NCBI GenBank assembly: GCA_003254925.1 | Contig: QANZ01045650.1 | Location: forward strand, 153,036-217,035 | Length of the DNA: 64,000 bases | Origin: Chamaecrista fasciculata | Taxonomy: Eukaryota; Streptophyta; Magnoliopsida; Fabales; Fabaceae | Direction of reading: 5' to 3' | Part shown: positions 46,106-58,300 of the stretch, piece after piece | Layout: every line of letters starts with the position of its first letter | Position numbering within the stretch: position 1 is the first letter of the stretch | The notes under the pieces: model-generated | Seen by the model: only the letters and a program-made list of their open reading frames with translations | What the model was told of the DNA's origin: nothing | Databases searched by the model: none | Program-made: the position numbers and the translations under genes

Positions 46106-49100
46106 TCAAGATGAAGAACCTCCATGACGAACATGGAGGACTGATCTATAAAGGGCAGCAACATGAAGGAAGCAGATGAGCGCAATAAGAAGATCATCCA
46201 ACAATCCAACTATGCCTAATATCCCTGCAGGGAAGAATAATAATGAGGAAAAGAAACACAAGTTAATCATAGTTGGTCGTCAATTTTAGTTCATCCAGTT
46301 ATGTCATCTATTAAAGTATCATGTTAAAAATATACCGAGTAAAATTTATGAACGAGTAAACGACCAAATTGAAAAACAAAATTTCACAATCTCCACAAAA
46401 TAGATATACAAAGAGAGCAATTTACCTTCTGGAATAATGTCAACAGGACTGACGATGTAGACAGCACTTAGAATCATCTGTACAAAAGATGACAGAATGA
46501 GAATCTGAACATAGATCAAGAAAATGGCAAATGAACAAAATACCAAATGCTCCAAATAAATGATATATACAAAGACAGATGTAATTTGAAAATAGATCAA
46601 GAAGTGCTTGGAATAAAAACATGGAATCAGTCTCTTCAATTTTCTCGTTCTTTCAATTAAGTCCTGCATATAAAAGAAACGGGGGGAAAGTAGGTTCACA
46701 GGAGTAGTGCAAATAAACCAAAGAAACCACTACACAGGAAGCATGCAGCTTAATTAAGCTTCAGTCAGCCAATAGAATATAATGAAGGACCCTGTTAAGA
46801 TTGAAATGTAATCAAGTTGTGGCTGCAAATTTAATAAAACTGACTTCACTTTTTGCAGTCAAATTTTGCTATCCTCATAGATCAATCAGCATTTTTTTGG
46901 TGGGAAACCTAAGTTATGATTACATCCTCTACATGACAAGTATACATTTATTTTTTTTTTCCCGTTAAACTTCCCCATCAGTTCTAAGGTCTCAAAGGAA
47001 CTTTCAAATCCAATCTTCACCCAGTGTGACTGAGTAACCTTCAAATCCATAAAGCTGTCATACATTTCTTAGCAGTATAAAATGAATATACTCAGCATAT
47101 TAATGCTTTTGCTACGAGGAATAGTCTTTTAAAATGTCCACAAGACAACACCGTTTGAAAAAATAAAAACACAGATGACAATATAAAAAACCAAAAAAAG
47201 AGATACATCTCTCTTTCCGTCCACAACTTTCAGTCAAATTCATGATATTACCATAATCTGATATTGCAAGGTTCTACTTAACTGCAATATAAACACGAGC
47301 CCTAATGACGAGAGGAAGGGTTCTGTGAGGATCCACTAATTCCCGTACCAGCCTTCTCAAGAGAAAAGGAAGATCTTGCATTCTCTGTTCAAAAGAAACA
47401 AATAGGAAGATGCCAGCTAGTAAAATAATTCATGTAACAATGCAAGACGCATAATAGTTCAAGCTTTGAGAAGAAAATTGCCAAGTCACATGAACACATA
47501 CTAACAATTCCAAGATTCACTTTTAGCAGCTATAAAAAGCTTACTATGGTATGACAAATCTACAAGCTTAAGAGTTGTATCATCAACTTGGACGAGCTTA
47601 AGAGTTTAGGTTAGGAAAATGTGTCATTTTAAAAGCTTAAGAAGTAACACAATCAGCAGAGCTATTTTACTTTTTATTTTGTTTACTTTTCTGAAATCTC
47701 AAAGCTCCCCTTTCTCTAATTACAATGCTCCAGCCCAACTCATGAACATACAATACCCCAAAAGTCCTGAGTTTTCACTCTGTCTAGCCAACTAGACACC
47801 ATGCTCAGGCCCTTATATTTCGGAGATTAATTTTCAATTATCAGTCTACCTGATGCTATTCATGTTCTAGCTAAGAAGATTATTGGGAAAAATAAAGCTT
47901 TTACACAATCTAAAACCTCCATTTAGTCTAACGTACATAATAGGACCAGTATTAGTCTCAGATAACCACAGAAAGGATACCACCTCATTTGTTTAATGTG
48001 GTTCAATTAATTCAAAGCATATACACCCATTTATCTTTTCATTGTCTTATAAGCCTAGAAGTGTAGCATAAGATGCACTGCATTACTAGGCAGATGATGA
48101 GAGGGAGGTCAGGATCTTTTTTAGCAGTAAAAAGGAAGAAAAATTTCATGTCAGATTACTCTAGTTAGTTGTGTGTCCTTGGATGTAAAGAAATATTAGA
48201 GAATTTCAGAAGTAAAATTCACTTTTTTCACCTTTGGTATATGGTTCTTCAGAAAGGTTTCACTATCTGGAGGGCTGTGAAAATGAGTTTTCTGTCCCTC
48301 TTGAAACAGAAGCAAATTAATTTGTAACAAAAAAAAAACAAATAAATAAAGCCTCAAGTGATTTGAAGCATCTTATTTCTTGTCAAACCAGGGGTTTGAA
48401 AACAAATAATCTGCGAGGCGCTGCCAAAGTAGGAGATCTCTATTTCATTTATCCAGCTTCAATTGTCAGATTCTAACATGACTATGTCATTCAGCAAATT
48501 AATAAAAGAAATTTTCCGTCATCATTTTTATTTACAAATTTTACCAAAATCCTAGTATGTCAAATCGTCAATTTTAAGTATACCACTACTAAACACACAC
48601 CAAGAATAAATGCAATAATAACAGAATGAATAAAATATTACAATAACAAAAACTGATATGCAGGGAAGACATGAAAACAAGCATAAAACCTTGTTATTAG
48701 AAAACATGATGTAGCAAAACAAAATGGAGAATGGTTTCTTGTTTCCTTCGTTTATTCAATGAATCAACTTCCTCTGGCCAAAAAAGGAGGGAAACAATAG
48801 GAAAATTGTTGCTACCTGAACAAGACCAGTTGAAAGACCACCGAATATACGATTATATGTTTCAATACTTCCTAGAACGCGAGCGACTTCAGGGTCATGA
48901 CGCTGCCTGGAAGAGTCCTCAGTTGGAACCAGCAATGTAATCTGACGACGACACAGGGGGCATTTACATGGCTGGACAGCTGATCCATGTTGCCACACTA
49001 GCATAATGCAATTTCCTGAAAAGAGGAAGAACAGAAAAAACTTAACTATCTTCAATGCGTTAAATTATTAATGATCATGAAGGAAGGCTTGTAATAGATG

Positions 49101-50947
49101 TAATTGATTCTCTTGATCTATCAGGATTATGATATCAAAAGGATTTTCCTTGCAATTTTAAATGGAAGAGCATTTAGGAAGCCATTTCAAAACTAACAAA
49201 ATTAAAATCTGAAATTTGATCCCAGCAAAATCACTAGTTAGTATTCAGGGTAATTCATCCTCAGATAATTTTAATAAGAATCCGTTTCTTACAGATCTTC
49301 ACCCTTTTTTGATTCCCTAAATCAAATCATGCAAGTCTTACCCATAACTAGTTTTTTTCTGCCTTGAAGCCAACACTATAAGAACTTGTGGTGACCATTA
49401 TCTTGGCAATAAAAGCAAAGTGATACTTGTAGTGCCACAAAAAAGTAGGGAGAACCAAAACTGGCCAACAATTGGGAAGATAATAATAAATGAAAGAAGA
49501 CATTGCCATAATTACAGAAAAGAGGGCATAAAATCATAGTGGCCAATCATATGAGCTTCATTTTCCTTTTCTGATTGCTAGAGGATATGTATACAAGTTC
49601 CAGAACCTAGAATCATGTTCAGCACTTTGGTGAACTGTTAATGCACGAGGTGTTACCATCAGAACCAACGACCACATAGAAAGAACTATAAGTCCTAAAT
49701 TGGATACAAAAGGCACTGACATATTAATTACACTCAATCTCCACTAGCAACTGAAATCCTGTTAAAGTTCCCCACTCTAGATGCTTTATAAAAAAGCAGC
49801 TGCCTTCTTGAATGACTAAAATGTGATAATTCTCTGTTCAAGCGGCTCTTGGGCTATGACTAATGTATTTATGCAGTATACAACAGTGACCTTAACACAG
49901 TGAATGCTTCTAGCTAAGTACAATCCCACTAGGAAAATGACACTTGGCAGGCATTGGCAATGTTTTCCTTTTTCCAATATAATTTTCCTAACACGCAGCA
50001 TTGATTAGAAAGCTTAACCTATGATATGGGACTACCAAAGTGTTTAAACAACAGTATATTCAAAAGTCACCACAAGAAATAAAAATAAAAATAAAATGAA
50101 AGAAGAAAAAGGGAAGAGAAAAAGGAGTGGAAAAACAGGACCCATAGCAAATAAATATAAAAAAGAAAATAGTAACTGCATAACATCAATGGAAAAAATT
50201 TGTAGTAGGAATTGATTCCATTATAATGTCCGGAAGTTAAAAGTTTCCTCTGGATTTTGATTAATAAAAAACAATGGCCTGCAAAGCATCTCTGGAAACT
50301 TCACTAGCTTTGCTTATGTGTAACAATGTCTCTCTTTGAAACATAATCAAATATTGCTTGAGTGGAGCTGTTTTTCTCTTTTTAACAGTATAGATAACAA
50401 TGTCGCTACCATATCATATCACGTATTACTTCCACAAAAACTCTTTGGTAGTTTAGGTATGCTCCCATTTGTACATCCATTCAACATTATTAAACAAAAA
50501 TCTCACTGCAAAAAAATACGGAGCTGTTGAGAGCATGGAAAATTTTCATGTACTAATCTCTGTCCCATTTCTTGCTTCATCTATCAGTTTAAGGGCGACT
50601 CAACAATCAAAGCCACTTGACTTTCCAAAGAATCTTGAGGATGAAATTTCAGGGAAAAACCCTTCTCCCAACAATTACACTATAACCGAAGTTCGGGATC
50701 TAAATCTCCCAGCGATTCAGATCCCAGTTTTCAAGAACGAATGACAAGAATGAATCAGATATTGAACAGCTCTGAATGAAACAAAAGGAAAGAATTATAC
50801 AAATTAATCGCTTATCGGCAACCAAAGCAGTAAGAAAGAAAGAATGAAAAAAGCACCGCAAAACCAGTGTGAGCAATTGGCTTGGCAAGGAATGTTGAAA
50901 TTTCCATGGCACACCGAGCAAAGATCGTTGGAAGGAGGACCCTCCAT
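46106..50947 (-). CDS. RNF170-like RING-HC E3 ubiquitin ligase with DUF1232
   Basis: Five exons, 50857-50947, 48816-49015, 47283-47384, 46426-46477 and 46106-46224, join in frame to 187 residues. A C3HC4 RING finger uses C10, C13, C25, H27, C30, C33, C49 and C52 (CSVC, CSHWFC, CKCPLC). A linker with GSIETYNRIFGGLSTGLVQ and RMQDLPFLLRRLVRELVDP follows. A DUF1232 region with two hydrophobic segments closes the protein (about 125-185, including VYIVSPVDIIPEG and LIALICFLHVAAL), so it is membrane-anchored. Animal RNF170 is an ER ligase for the IP3 receptor; plants lack that receptor, so the substrate here is unknown. The start at 50947 is the only ATG in the open frame before the RING. Intron 1 is about 1.8 kb and contains a plus-strand ORF (50469-50744) that I do not call a gene. 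All key zinc ligands are intact. Confidence 0.93.
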
Positions 50948-52348
50948 TTCAATCACAACACAAGTTTTCTGTAATTGTGATATCAAAGACGCGCTTGTCT
51001 TTATCAAAGTGATACAGAATACAGATCTTCCATTCGTACTGCTTCAAAGATGGATGAGTTCATTTATGAAAAAAAAAAATAGCTGAGTTCTTATGAAAAT
51101 TAACGAGGTTTTTTTTTTTAATTACACAGAATGTGCATAAAAAGTATATAAAAAAACTTTTGTTAATGCTATTTGTTATTAATTTATTATTTTCCAACAA
51201 AAAAATTATTAGATTTTTTGTTGGCTTTTTTTTTAATAATTATTTTGAAAATACTTCTACTAATACCTTAAATATTAAGAAATTCCAAATAATAATACTA
51301 AGTACAACTGATCAAAGCACACTAGTTTGTCTTTTGTGAAAATAAAATTCCATTAAATAATAACGTGAACATTTATGAATTGTATTCTTCAGGTAGAAGT
51401 GGTTACTTAAGAGCTAAGGGATCCTATCTATTTTCTCTTTACAGTCTCGATTCAAACTTTTAACACTTGATAACATCAAAAAGAAAAAGAAAAAAAATAG
51501 AAATACTTGTTCCTAACCAAAATTATTTATTTGTTATAGTGTGAAAGTAAAGAAAATTGTTCTTAAACTATAAAAGTTGATTTTTATACATCTTCAATTC
51601 TTCATTTAATAATTTTATTTTCAATTGGTTCACTGAAATGAGTTTTTCTCTCTTTAGTTTCAAATGGAAAATTGGAAAGTTATTTTCACCCAAGTCAATG
51701 ATCTTTGACTCATTGTCGATTTTTCATTATTCTTTCCTTTTTTATTTTCAGTTAAGATTATGTGATGACTTTTCTTTTCCCTTTTCCAATATGCCTTTTT
51801 TTTTTTCTTTTCTCACAGATATCTAACAATTTTGTATGAAGCAGGTACTAAATATAAATATCTCTATTCACAGAGATTTGAACATGAATTATACCTTCCT
51901 TGAGCATTCTTAACTAGTACGTACCACTATAATTTCAATCACAGTATGCCTGACCTGTTCTTTAGATATTTGTTTGTGCGTTCCAAAACGGACTCTGATT
52001 GCACAATATCTGAATTAATTTAGACTCGTTTGATTAATTTTATATATTTGTTTTATGAGGTAATTTTATATATTTGCTTGAAAGCTTGTTATAATATAGG
52101 CAAATAAGCACTCACTCTTTTCAACTACGGTAAAAGGAAATTTAAATGTAACGCCTTCAACACTTGGAAAACAGTTTCCTTGTACACTTAGGGCCGTTTG
52201 CTGCATCCTCAAATCTAAGTGCTAATAATAGGATTTCATAAGATAAGGATAGATTTTATAACACTTTTATACAATATATAACGTTTGATGGATCAAAATA
52301 TATCTCATATAAGATGTATGGTGAGTCTCAACAATCCCACGTGGTTGC
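50948..52348. other. intergenic DNA between RNF170-like and MLH1
   Basis: The RNF170-like promoter and the MLH1 3' end share this stretch. A segment starting TTAGGGCCGTTTGCTGC at about 52189 looks like a PIF-type MITE end with no visible partner. No gene is seen. Confidence 0.4.
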
Positions 52349-55300
52349 TTAGCATCTTTCAAAAATCTTATACAGCTTCTCCAGAGAAGCTACCTGGACA
52401 TAGAAGGAAAGTAACAAACGAAACAAATTAAGAGTGATAATTATGATCTAAATGATTCTGAATCTAAACTCACTTCATCAGGATAGGCCGTTGATAATCA
52501 CTAGCTGCTGGCTTAAGAAGAAAGACGAACTAATAAGCAATGACGATAATTATATATTACCTGGACAAATGTTCCATTAGTAGCCATAGAAACAGGTGGT
52601 TTGAAGAAGAGTCTCATAGATGGAAACAGAACATGTTGTATTGACCATTCACGTTGGGACCATGAAACCTCTGCCTCAGAAAGCAGTTCATGATCGACTT
52701 CATTCTCCGATATTACATCAGTCCCTGAACACAAAACTCACCAAGGCTGGAAGTCAGTAATATCTAGCAAACACTTTCATCTGAATTACGGAAAAAGAAA
52801 TTCAATATCCCTATGAGTTACAATTTCTCATGGTTCAACTTACTTTGACTTACAAGTCCTCAAATTTAAGAAACCAGACCAACCATTGGAATGTAGAAAA
52901 CCAACTAAACCAAACCGCCATTTCTCCGACCATGGTTATGTTTTGTGAATAAAAAAAGAAATAATTGAAGGGAACAGAGAAGGGTAAAATAAAATACAGA
53001 GGACAAGAGATTCAAACCAAACAAAAAAAAGACATGAGAAAAACCGAGATCAAAGCCATTTGTTGTCTAGCCCATGGTTTTCCAATTTTTCAAGTACCAT
53101 ATTTCCTGCCAGTGCTTACCTTAATACATCCCTACAGCTTTTCAATAGGCCCGTTTGACCTCCTACCAGCTTTTCTAAAATAACTTTACAAGAGCCAAAG
53201 CTATTGACTCAGTCATAGAACAGCGAAAAGCTTGCAAAACCCACTGTCCTAGCATCCTTTGCAGTGGTTTTAGAAACGACAAAGGATACAAAAATTAGTG
53301 ATCCACCACAACTCCATTGACAACAAAAAAGAACGAGGCTCAACTGGTGAACCAATAATGAAATCAGAAAGAAAACTGCAAACAAAAGGTGCAGAATTCT
53401 GACAGAGCTAAAAGACACAAACACATAAATGGTAATCAATGGTAAATTTTCTGCCACCACATTAATTATTTATCTATTATTCAAAAAGAAGAGAATTACA
53501 CAGCATGAACAAAAGAGACACCACTATAGTCATCCCATAAAAACAGAAAGAGGTCATCAAGAGGATTTCTCAGAAGCATAACATCTTTTCCTTTTCCACC
53601 AGCACTCCAAGCAAGAAAGTCTGCACATGGATTTCCTTCACTCGAAGTATGCAACAACTTGACCTTGCAGTCTCTTCTAAGCTTCTCCTTTCTAATAAAT
53701 TCTTTAGAGGAGTTTCCCAAGTGGATCTTCAAAGAGATTGGAAAGTTTTATTGTGTTAATCTTATAGGCTTCTTTCTTTTGTTTTTCTTTTCATTTTTTT
53801 TTCCTTGCTCTAAGAGGATCTCAGGTCCTCTTTTCTTGTAATTTTGAGCTTATCACTTCAATAAAATTTTTTAATCTAAAGAAGATCTGCAAAACTAATA
53901 TCCAGACGAACCAAAATAAAAAGTTAACCCTTATTCCCAAGATAAAGACCCTAATTAACAAATCACAGCAAATAGTGATAATAAAGAAGCATCTAAAACA
54001 ACTTGTTCCAGCAATCCATAATATATCTCCAAGTTCTAAACACACATCTTTAAACCCAAATCTTAGTGTGACTTAGCCATGCTGTCCATACCAGTGATGT
54101 TGCAGGTATTTTCCTCTGCAGAACTCCTTAACAACTTTCTCCTCTTGTAAAACAGCAATCCATCACCAGAAGGGTTGGGCAACATGGGTGGATGCATGGC
54201 ATAGAAATTTCCGAGGGCAGCTGAAATTGATTGAAAGCAATTCTTTTCATCTTCCCAATCAACCTGATGATAACAAAAGTGTTAGAAGTCAAGAGTTTAT
54301 TAATTAGAGTTAGTTGTTTGGTGTGTGTTAGCTAGAATATTAAATGAGCTAGGTGAAATTGAGGTCTTTAAATATGTATGCAAATGTCATTGTAAGGTAA
54401 TCAATCTAATCTATTCAAATCTATTCTACTAAATTTAACATGGTATCAGAGCCTTTTGAGCCTGGGTAAATTTTCTCCTCATTAGGTCTGAAATCTGAAA
54501 GTTCTTCCTCTTCTTCCTCTGTCCAGTGGGTAAACTCAGTTAGGGTTTAGTAGGTCCACTTTCAAAGTTGCCTTTTAGTGTCACCGCCGACAGGAATGGA
54601 GGCAGACGGCGCCGTCTGGCCGTTCCCCGAAGTCTGGCAACCAATGGGACAGCGCGTGGATCTCACGCGCCGCATTTATCATTCATGTTTCGTGGCGCGT
54701 GAATGCCACGCGCCGCCTTCCCGACAGCAGAAGAACATTGTCGTCGCTGTTTCAGGGTCGTCAGTCCTCGTCTAGGCCTTTGGTGATGGTCATTTTGCCA
54801 TTTGGTACTGGGTCATGCTCTTCTTCACACTGCTATTCACCTCGTTATGTCTTCTCTGATTTCTTCAGTCAGACTTGGCTCGCCTCTTTTTCACAATGTC
54901 CTTCATTTTTCATACTGAGATTTGTATTGTGTTTTCATTCCAATTCCCTCTCACATTGCTCTTCTTTTCCCTGTTCATCACTCAAGCTTGTTGATTGAAT
55001 CAAGTTGATGGCTGTGTTCTCATTCATTCCAGCCTTCTCTCCTTGTGACTTCAACCATTCATTCCAGCCTTCTCTCCTTGTGACTTCAACCATAGGCTCA
55101 TAGCTGTGTTTCCATTCCAGCTTCTTCTCCCATGGATTTTTAACCACAGGATTATGTTTCCTTCTCTCAACAAGTTTAGTGGTGATTTCTTTTGAGTTGT
55201 CTACATGATGACTATTTGAGATACAATGACAGGGGGAGTTGCGAGAAGTTTGTTTCAAGGGTGTTTTTCCTAGTTTTATGTTCACAATTTTATGATGTAT

Positions 55301-58300
55301 GGGATTTTTATGTTTTGGAATATCTTTGTAACAAGTTGGGCATGATTAACATCTATGCTCCAACTTGAGGGGGAGTGTTAGAAGTCAAGATTTTATTTAT
55401 TAGAGTTAGTTGGTTAGTAGAATATTAAATGTGGTAGGTGTTGTTGGTGTCTTTAAATATGTGTCAAGTCCCATTGTAATGTAACAAAAATTCCAACCAA
55501 TCTAATCAATTCAAACCAATTCCAATCAATTCCAACAAAAAGGAAAGTCTTTACTTCAATATTCAAGAAGAAAATGAAATACAAAGAGAGATAAACATTA
55601 TGAAGCATTCATGACTGTCTTACAGATGACAAAAATTATAGTTAAATCTCAATTGGATGTTGAACGAATGGCTTAGGTGGTCACGGCCCAGCCTGTAAAG
55701 CTGGTGAGCATGCAGGTAGGAGTTTTAATGTTTTAATCCCTTCCTCCTATCCCCTACAAGGCCCAGAGACCTCCCCTGGCCAAAGGAAAGAAAAGAAGAA
55801 AATGTGGATTTTTCTCTTCGGAAAGCCTGATAAAAAAGAACCAATGCACATATACAATGGTCAATTTAATTACAATGGTTAGTCTACAAACTAAAGTAAG
55901 GGATAAAAGTATAGCTGACAACATTTCTATAACTGATCTATGAGGCACGGAAAGTTAAAAAAGAAAAGTTGTGTCTGTATCCAACATATATAGACACTTA
56001 TATCAAACTCGATGCAACAACATGGTCATTTTAGATTTGTATGTTAGGTGTACATGCATCCTACTGATGAACCAGACAAATACATTAGGGTAAAGAAATC
56101 TCAGAATGTTCAATAAACAGGTGAAGGGAGCAAGAGAAGAATGAAACAGTACTAACATCATTCGCCAAACATAGTGCAAACTCAGGGATGCGATCCATGT
56201 CAGGAGTATACTGGTCAAGTATAACGGGAAGTCTAGATAAATTTCCATGATTGTCAATATGAATGCAGAAATACTCTTCCAGCATTTCAGTCTTTTGTTT
56301 CAGTAGTTCTGTGTTCATCTGAAGAAATAGAAAATGCTTGTCAAAACCATGACAAAGAAGATTATAAAGGAAAAAATTGTTCAGATATCTATGTCCAGAT
56401 AATTACAATATTCTCATAATGATCTAAGCAATTTGATAGCATGAATAAAACCACCACTCAGAAACAGGGATAACCAGAAGAATCAGAACCCTAGGACAAT
56501 AAACACTGAAGCAAGCCGGCAAAGTTGTGTCATATGGCCATGAAAACTAATCAGACAAGAAAGTCTAAACCAAAGTTACTAAAAGGTAACATGAGGGCAC
56601 AACTGATCATAAAGTATAGGAAGAGCTAGAGTGCGAGCTTATAACAATTACAGAAGCACATGCGACTTCTGATGGTTTTAAATTTTTAATTGAATATATC
56701 AAACTATACAATATGCTCAGACAACAGTTATAGCACAATAAAATAATATAATTTACTCATACTATCAGATGACTGTAAAGAGATATATAACATTCATAAA
56801 ATAATTATAATCTAAAAGCAAGAAATCTACTTCAGCAATTTTTTGTTTCAAGTCTTCATTCTCCATGGATTCTGGATCTAAATCCTCTTCCTTCAGTGCC
56901 AGCATAATCAAGTCTTTCAAGGGGGCTGGATCACTTAGTTGTATAGCATTGAAATGACCAAACCGGCTCAAAACTTGCTGGTACATAAGCTCTTTACTGT
57001 AGATGTATAAAACCAAAGCAATATCAGGAACAATAGTAGACTGTGTAACAAGTTAATGCAACAGACTATTTCATAAGCCTGAAGGAATCTCATGAAGTAC
57101 ATATGAGTTATGAACCCCCAAATAAGAAAAAAATAGAATATAAGATCCTTTTGTATAATTTACATCCGTATAGTTAGGGAAGCAGGCTATCGCAAGACAA
57201 TAACATAAAATACATTGCACTGCCATCTCTCTTGTCTTTATGATAAAAGAGAAATTTATAGAAACAAATCCTCGAAAACAAAAACACTCAACAGAACAGG
57301 GGTTGGGCGGAGAGAGGAAGTAATTCAAGCTAACAACAACAGAGAAGCCAAAGAAAAAACAAGCTCTATCCATGAGTTATGTGAAAGAAGAAATCCCATG
57401 TTTTTTACTTTTTCCTTCTGTTGTTTATGTATTTCTTTATTTTACTTTACTATAGAAAGAAAGAATTTTGGGTAGATAATTCTAGATCTACACTTCAACT
57501 TCTACCAAAACAGCCATGCAAAATCACAAAAGAACTTAGAATACTTCCTAGAATTGGGACCCCTAAGATGGATAGACAAAACATTGTTTTAATAAAAAAA
57601 TAAATTGGTATTTCTTTGACTAATCTCCTGCACCCTTTCTCCCTCCCTTACAATGTTAACCCTTTAGATCATAATTTGTTCTAAATTAAATCCAAGTTCT
57701 TATTCCCAATTGCATATCTGCTATAAAATATTCAAAGGCTGCAAACAGTAGTGATTATCAAAAAAAAATTGGAGTGTTAGTAATTAGCATAAACCAGATA
57801 TAGTAAAAAGCCCACCTCAAGTTTACTACATTGGCAAGATAAAGATGAGTATTATGCTGAAGCAAAGCAAAGACATCATCTGCCATTCCAATATATGTGC
57901 AATGCCTTACAATGTCCAGCAAACCTACAAAGTATATTTGCCTAGTCAACAAACCATATAGAAAGAAATCTCTATCATGAAGAGTCAAGAAAGATTAATA
58001 CCAGAGTGACAGTTGGTATTGATCTCATCAAGAAGCTCCTGAGTACTAGTGAGATCTGCAGAATCTTTTGGGTTCCTTCTTTGTCTAACTGAGGATCTGG
58101 CATGGGACAATACTGTACAGAATCAAGTGCATGCTTTCAATATTTTACAGAACTATCTAAAGCCTACATAATTCTAGCAACTAATCATAACTAATAAATT
58201 TTCTGTGCAAGTCAGAGGAGGGCACATCCAAAATTCCTCAGCTCGTTCATGCCCTTTATTTTAAATATTGCAAGAAGTCTTATTGTTTTGTATATATCAC

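Larger units (their letters stand above)
54280..55537 (+). mobile_element. small non-autonomous Ty1-copia-type LTR element (TRIM-like) in an MLH1 intron
   Basis: There are two LTRs, 54280-54440 and 55376-55537, beginning TGTTAGAAGTCAAGA and ending in AACA. Perfect 5-bp target duplications AAAAG lie outside (54275-54279 and 55538-55542). The left LTR is followed at once by TGGTATCAGAGCC, the initiator-methionine tRNA binding site of plant copia elements. The right LTR is preceded by the purine tract TTGAGGGGGAG. The 935-bp interior has only short ORFs (for example 54578-54775) and no gag or pol, so it depends on other elements. It is opposite to MLH1 in orientation, in the intron between exons 54092-54263 and 56157-56318, and its left target site is only 12 bp from the exon boundary. 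Confidence 0.93.

Noticed and set aside
48240..48310. Possible extra RNF170-like exon between 47384 and 48816
   Set aside because: The protein reads continuously from GLVQ (48816) to RMQDLPFLL (47384), as in the family. The candidate adds unmatched sequence.
50469..50744. 91-codon plus-strand ORF inside intron 1 of the RNF170-like gene
   Set aside because: No recognised domain, first ATG context unremarkable, and it is antisense inside an intron.
54578..54775. ORF inside the copia-type element as a gag remnant
   Set aside because: No gag zinc knuckle or other recognisable motif in the short frame.
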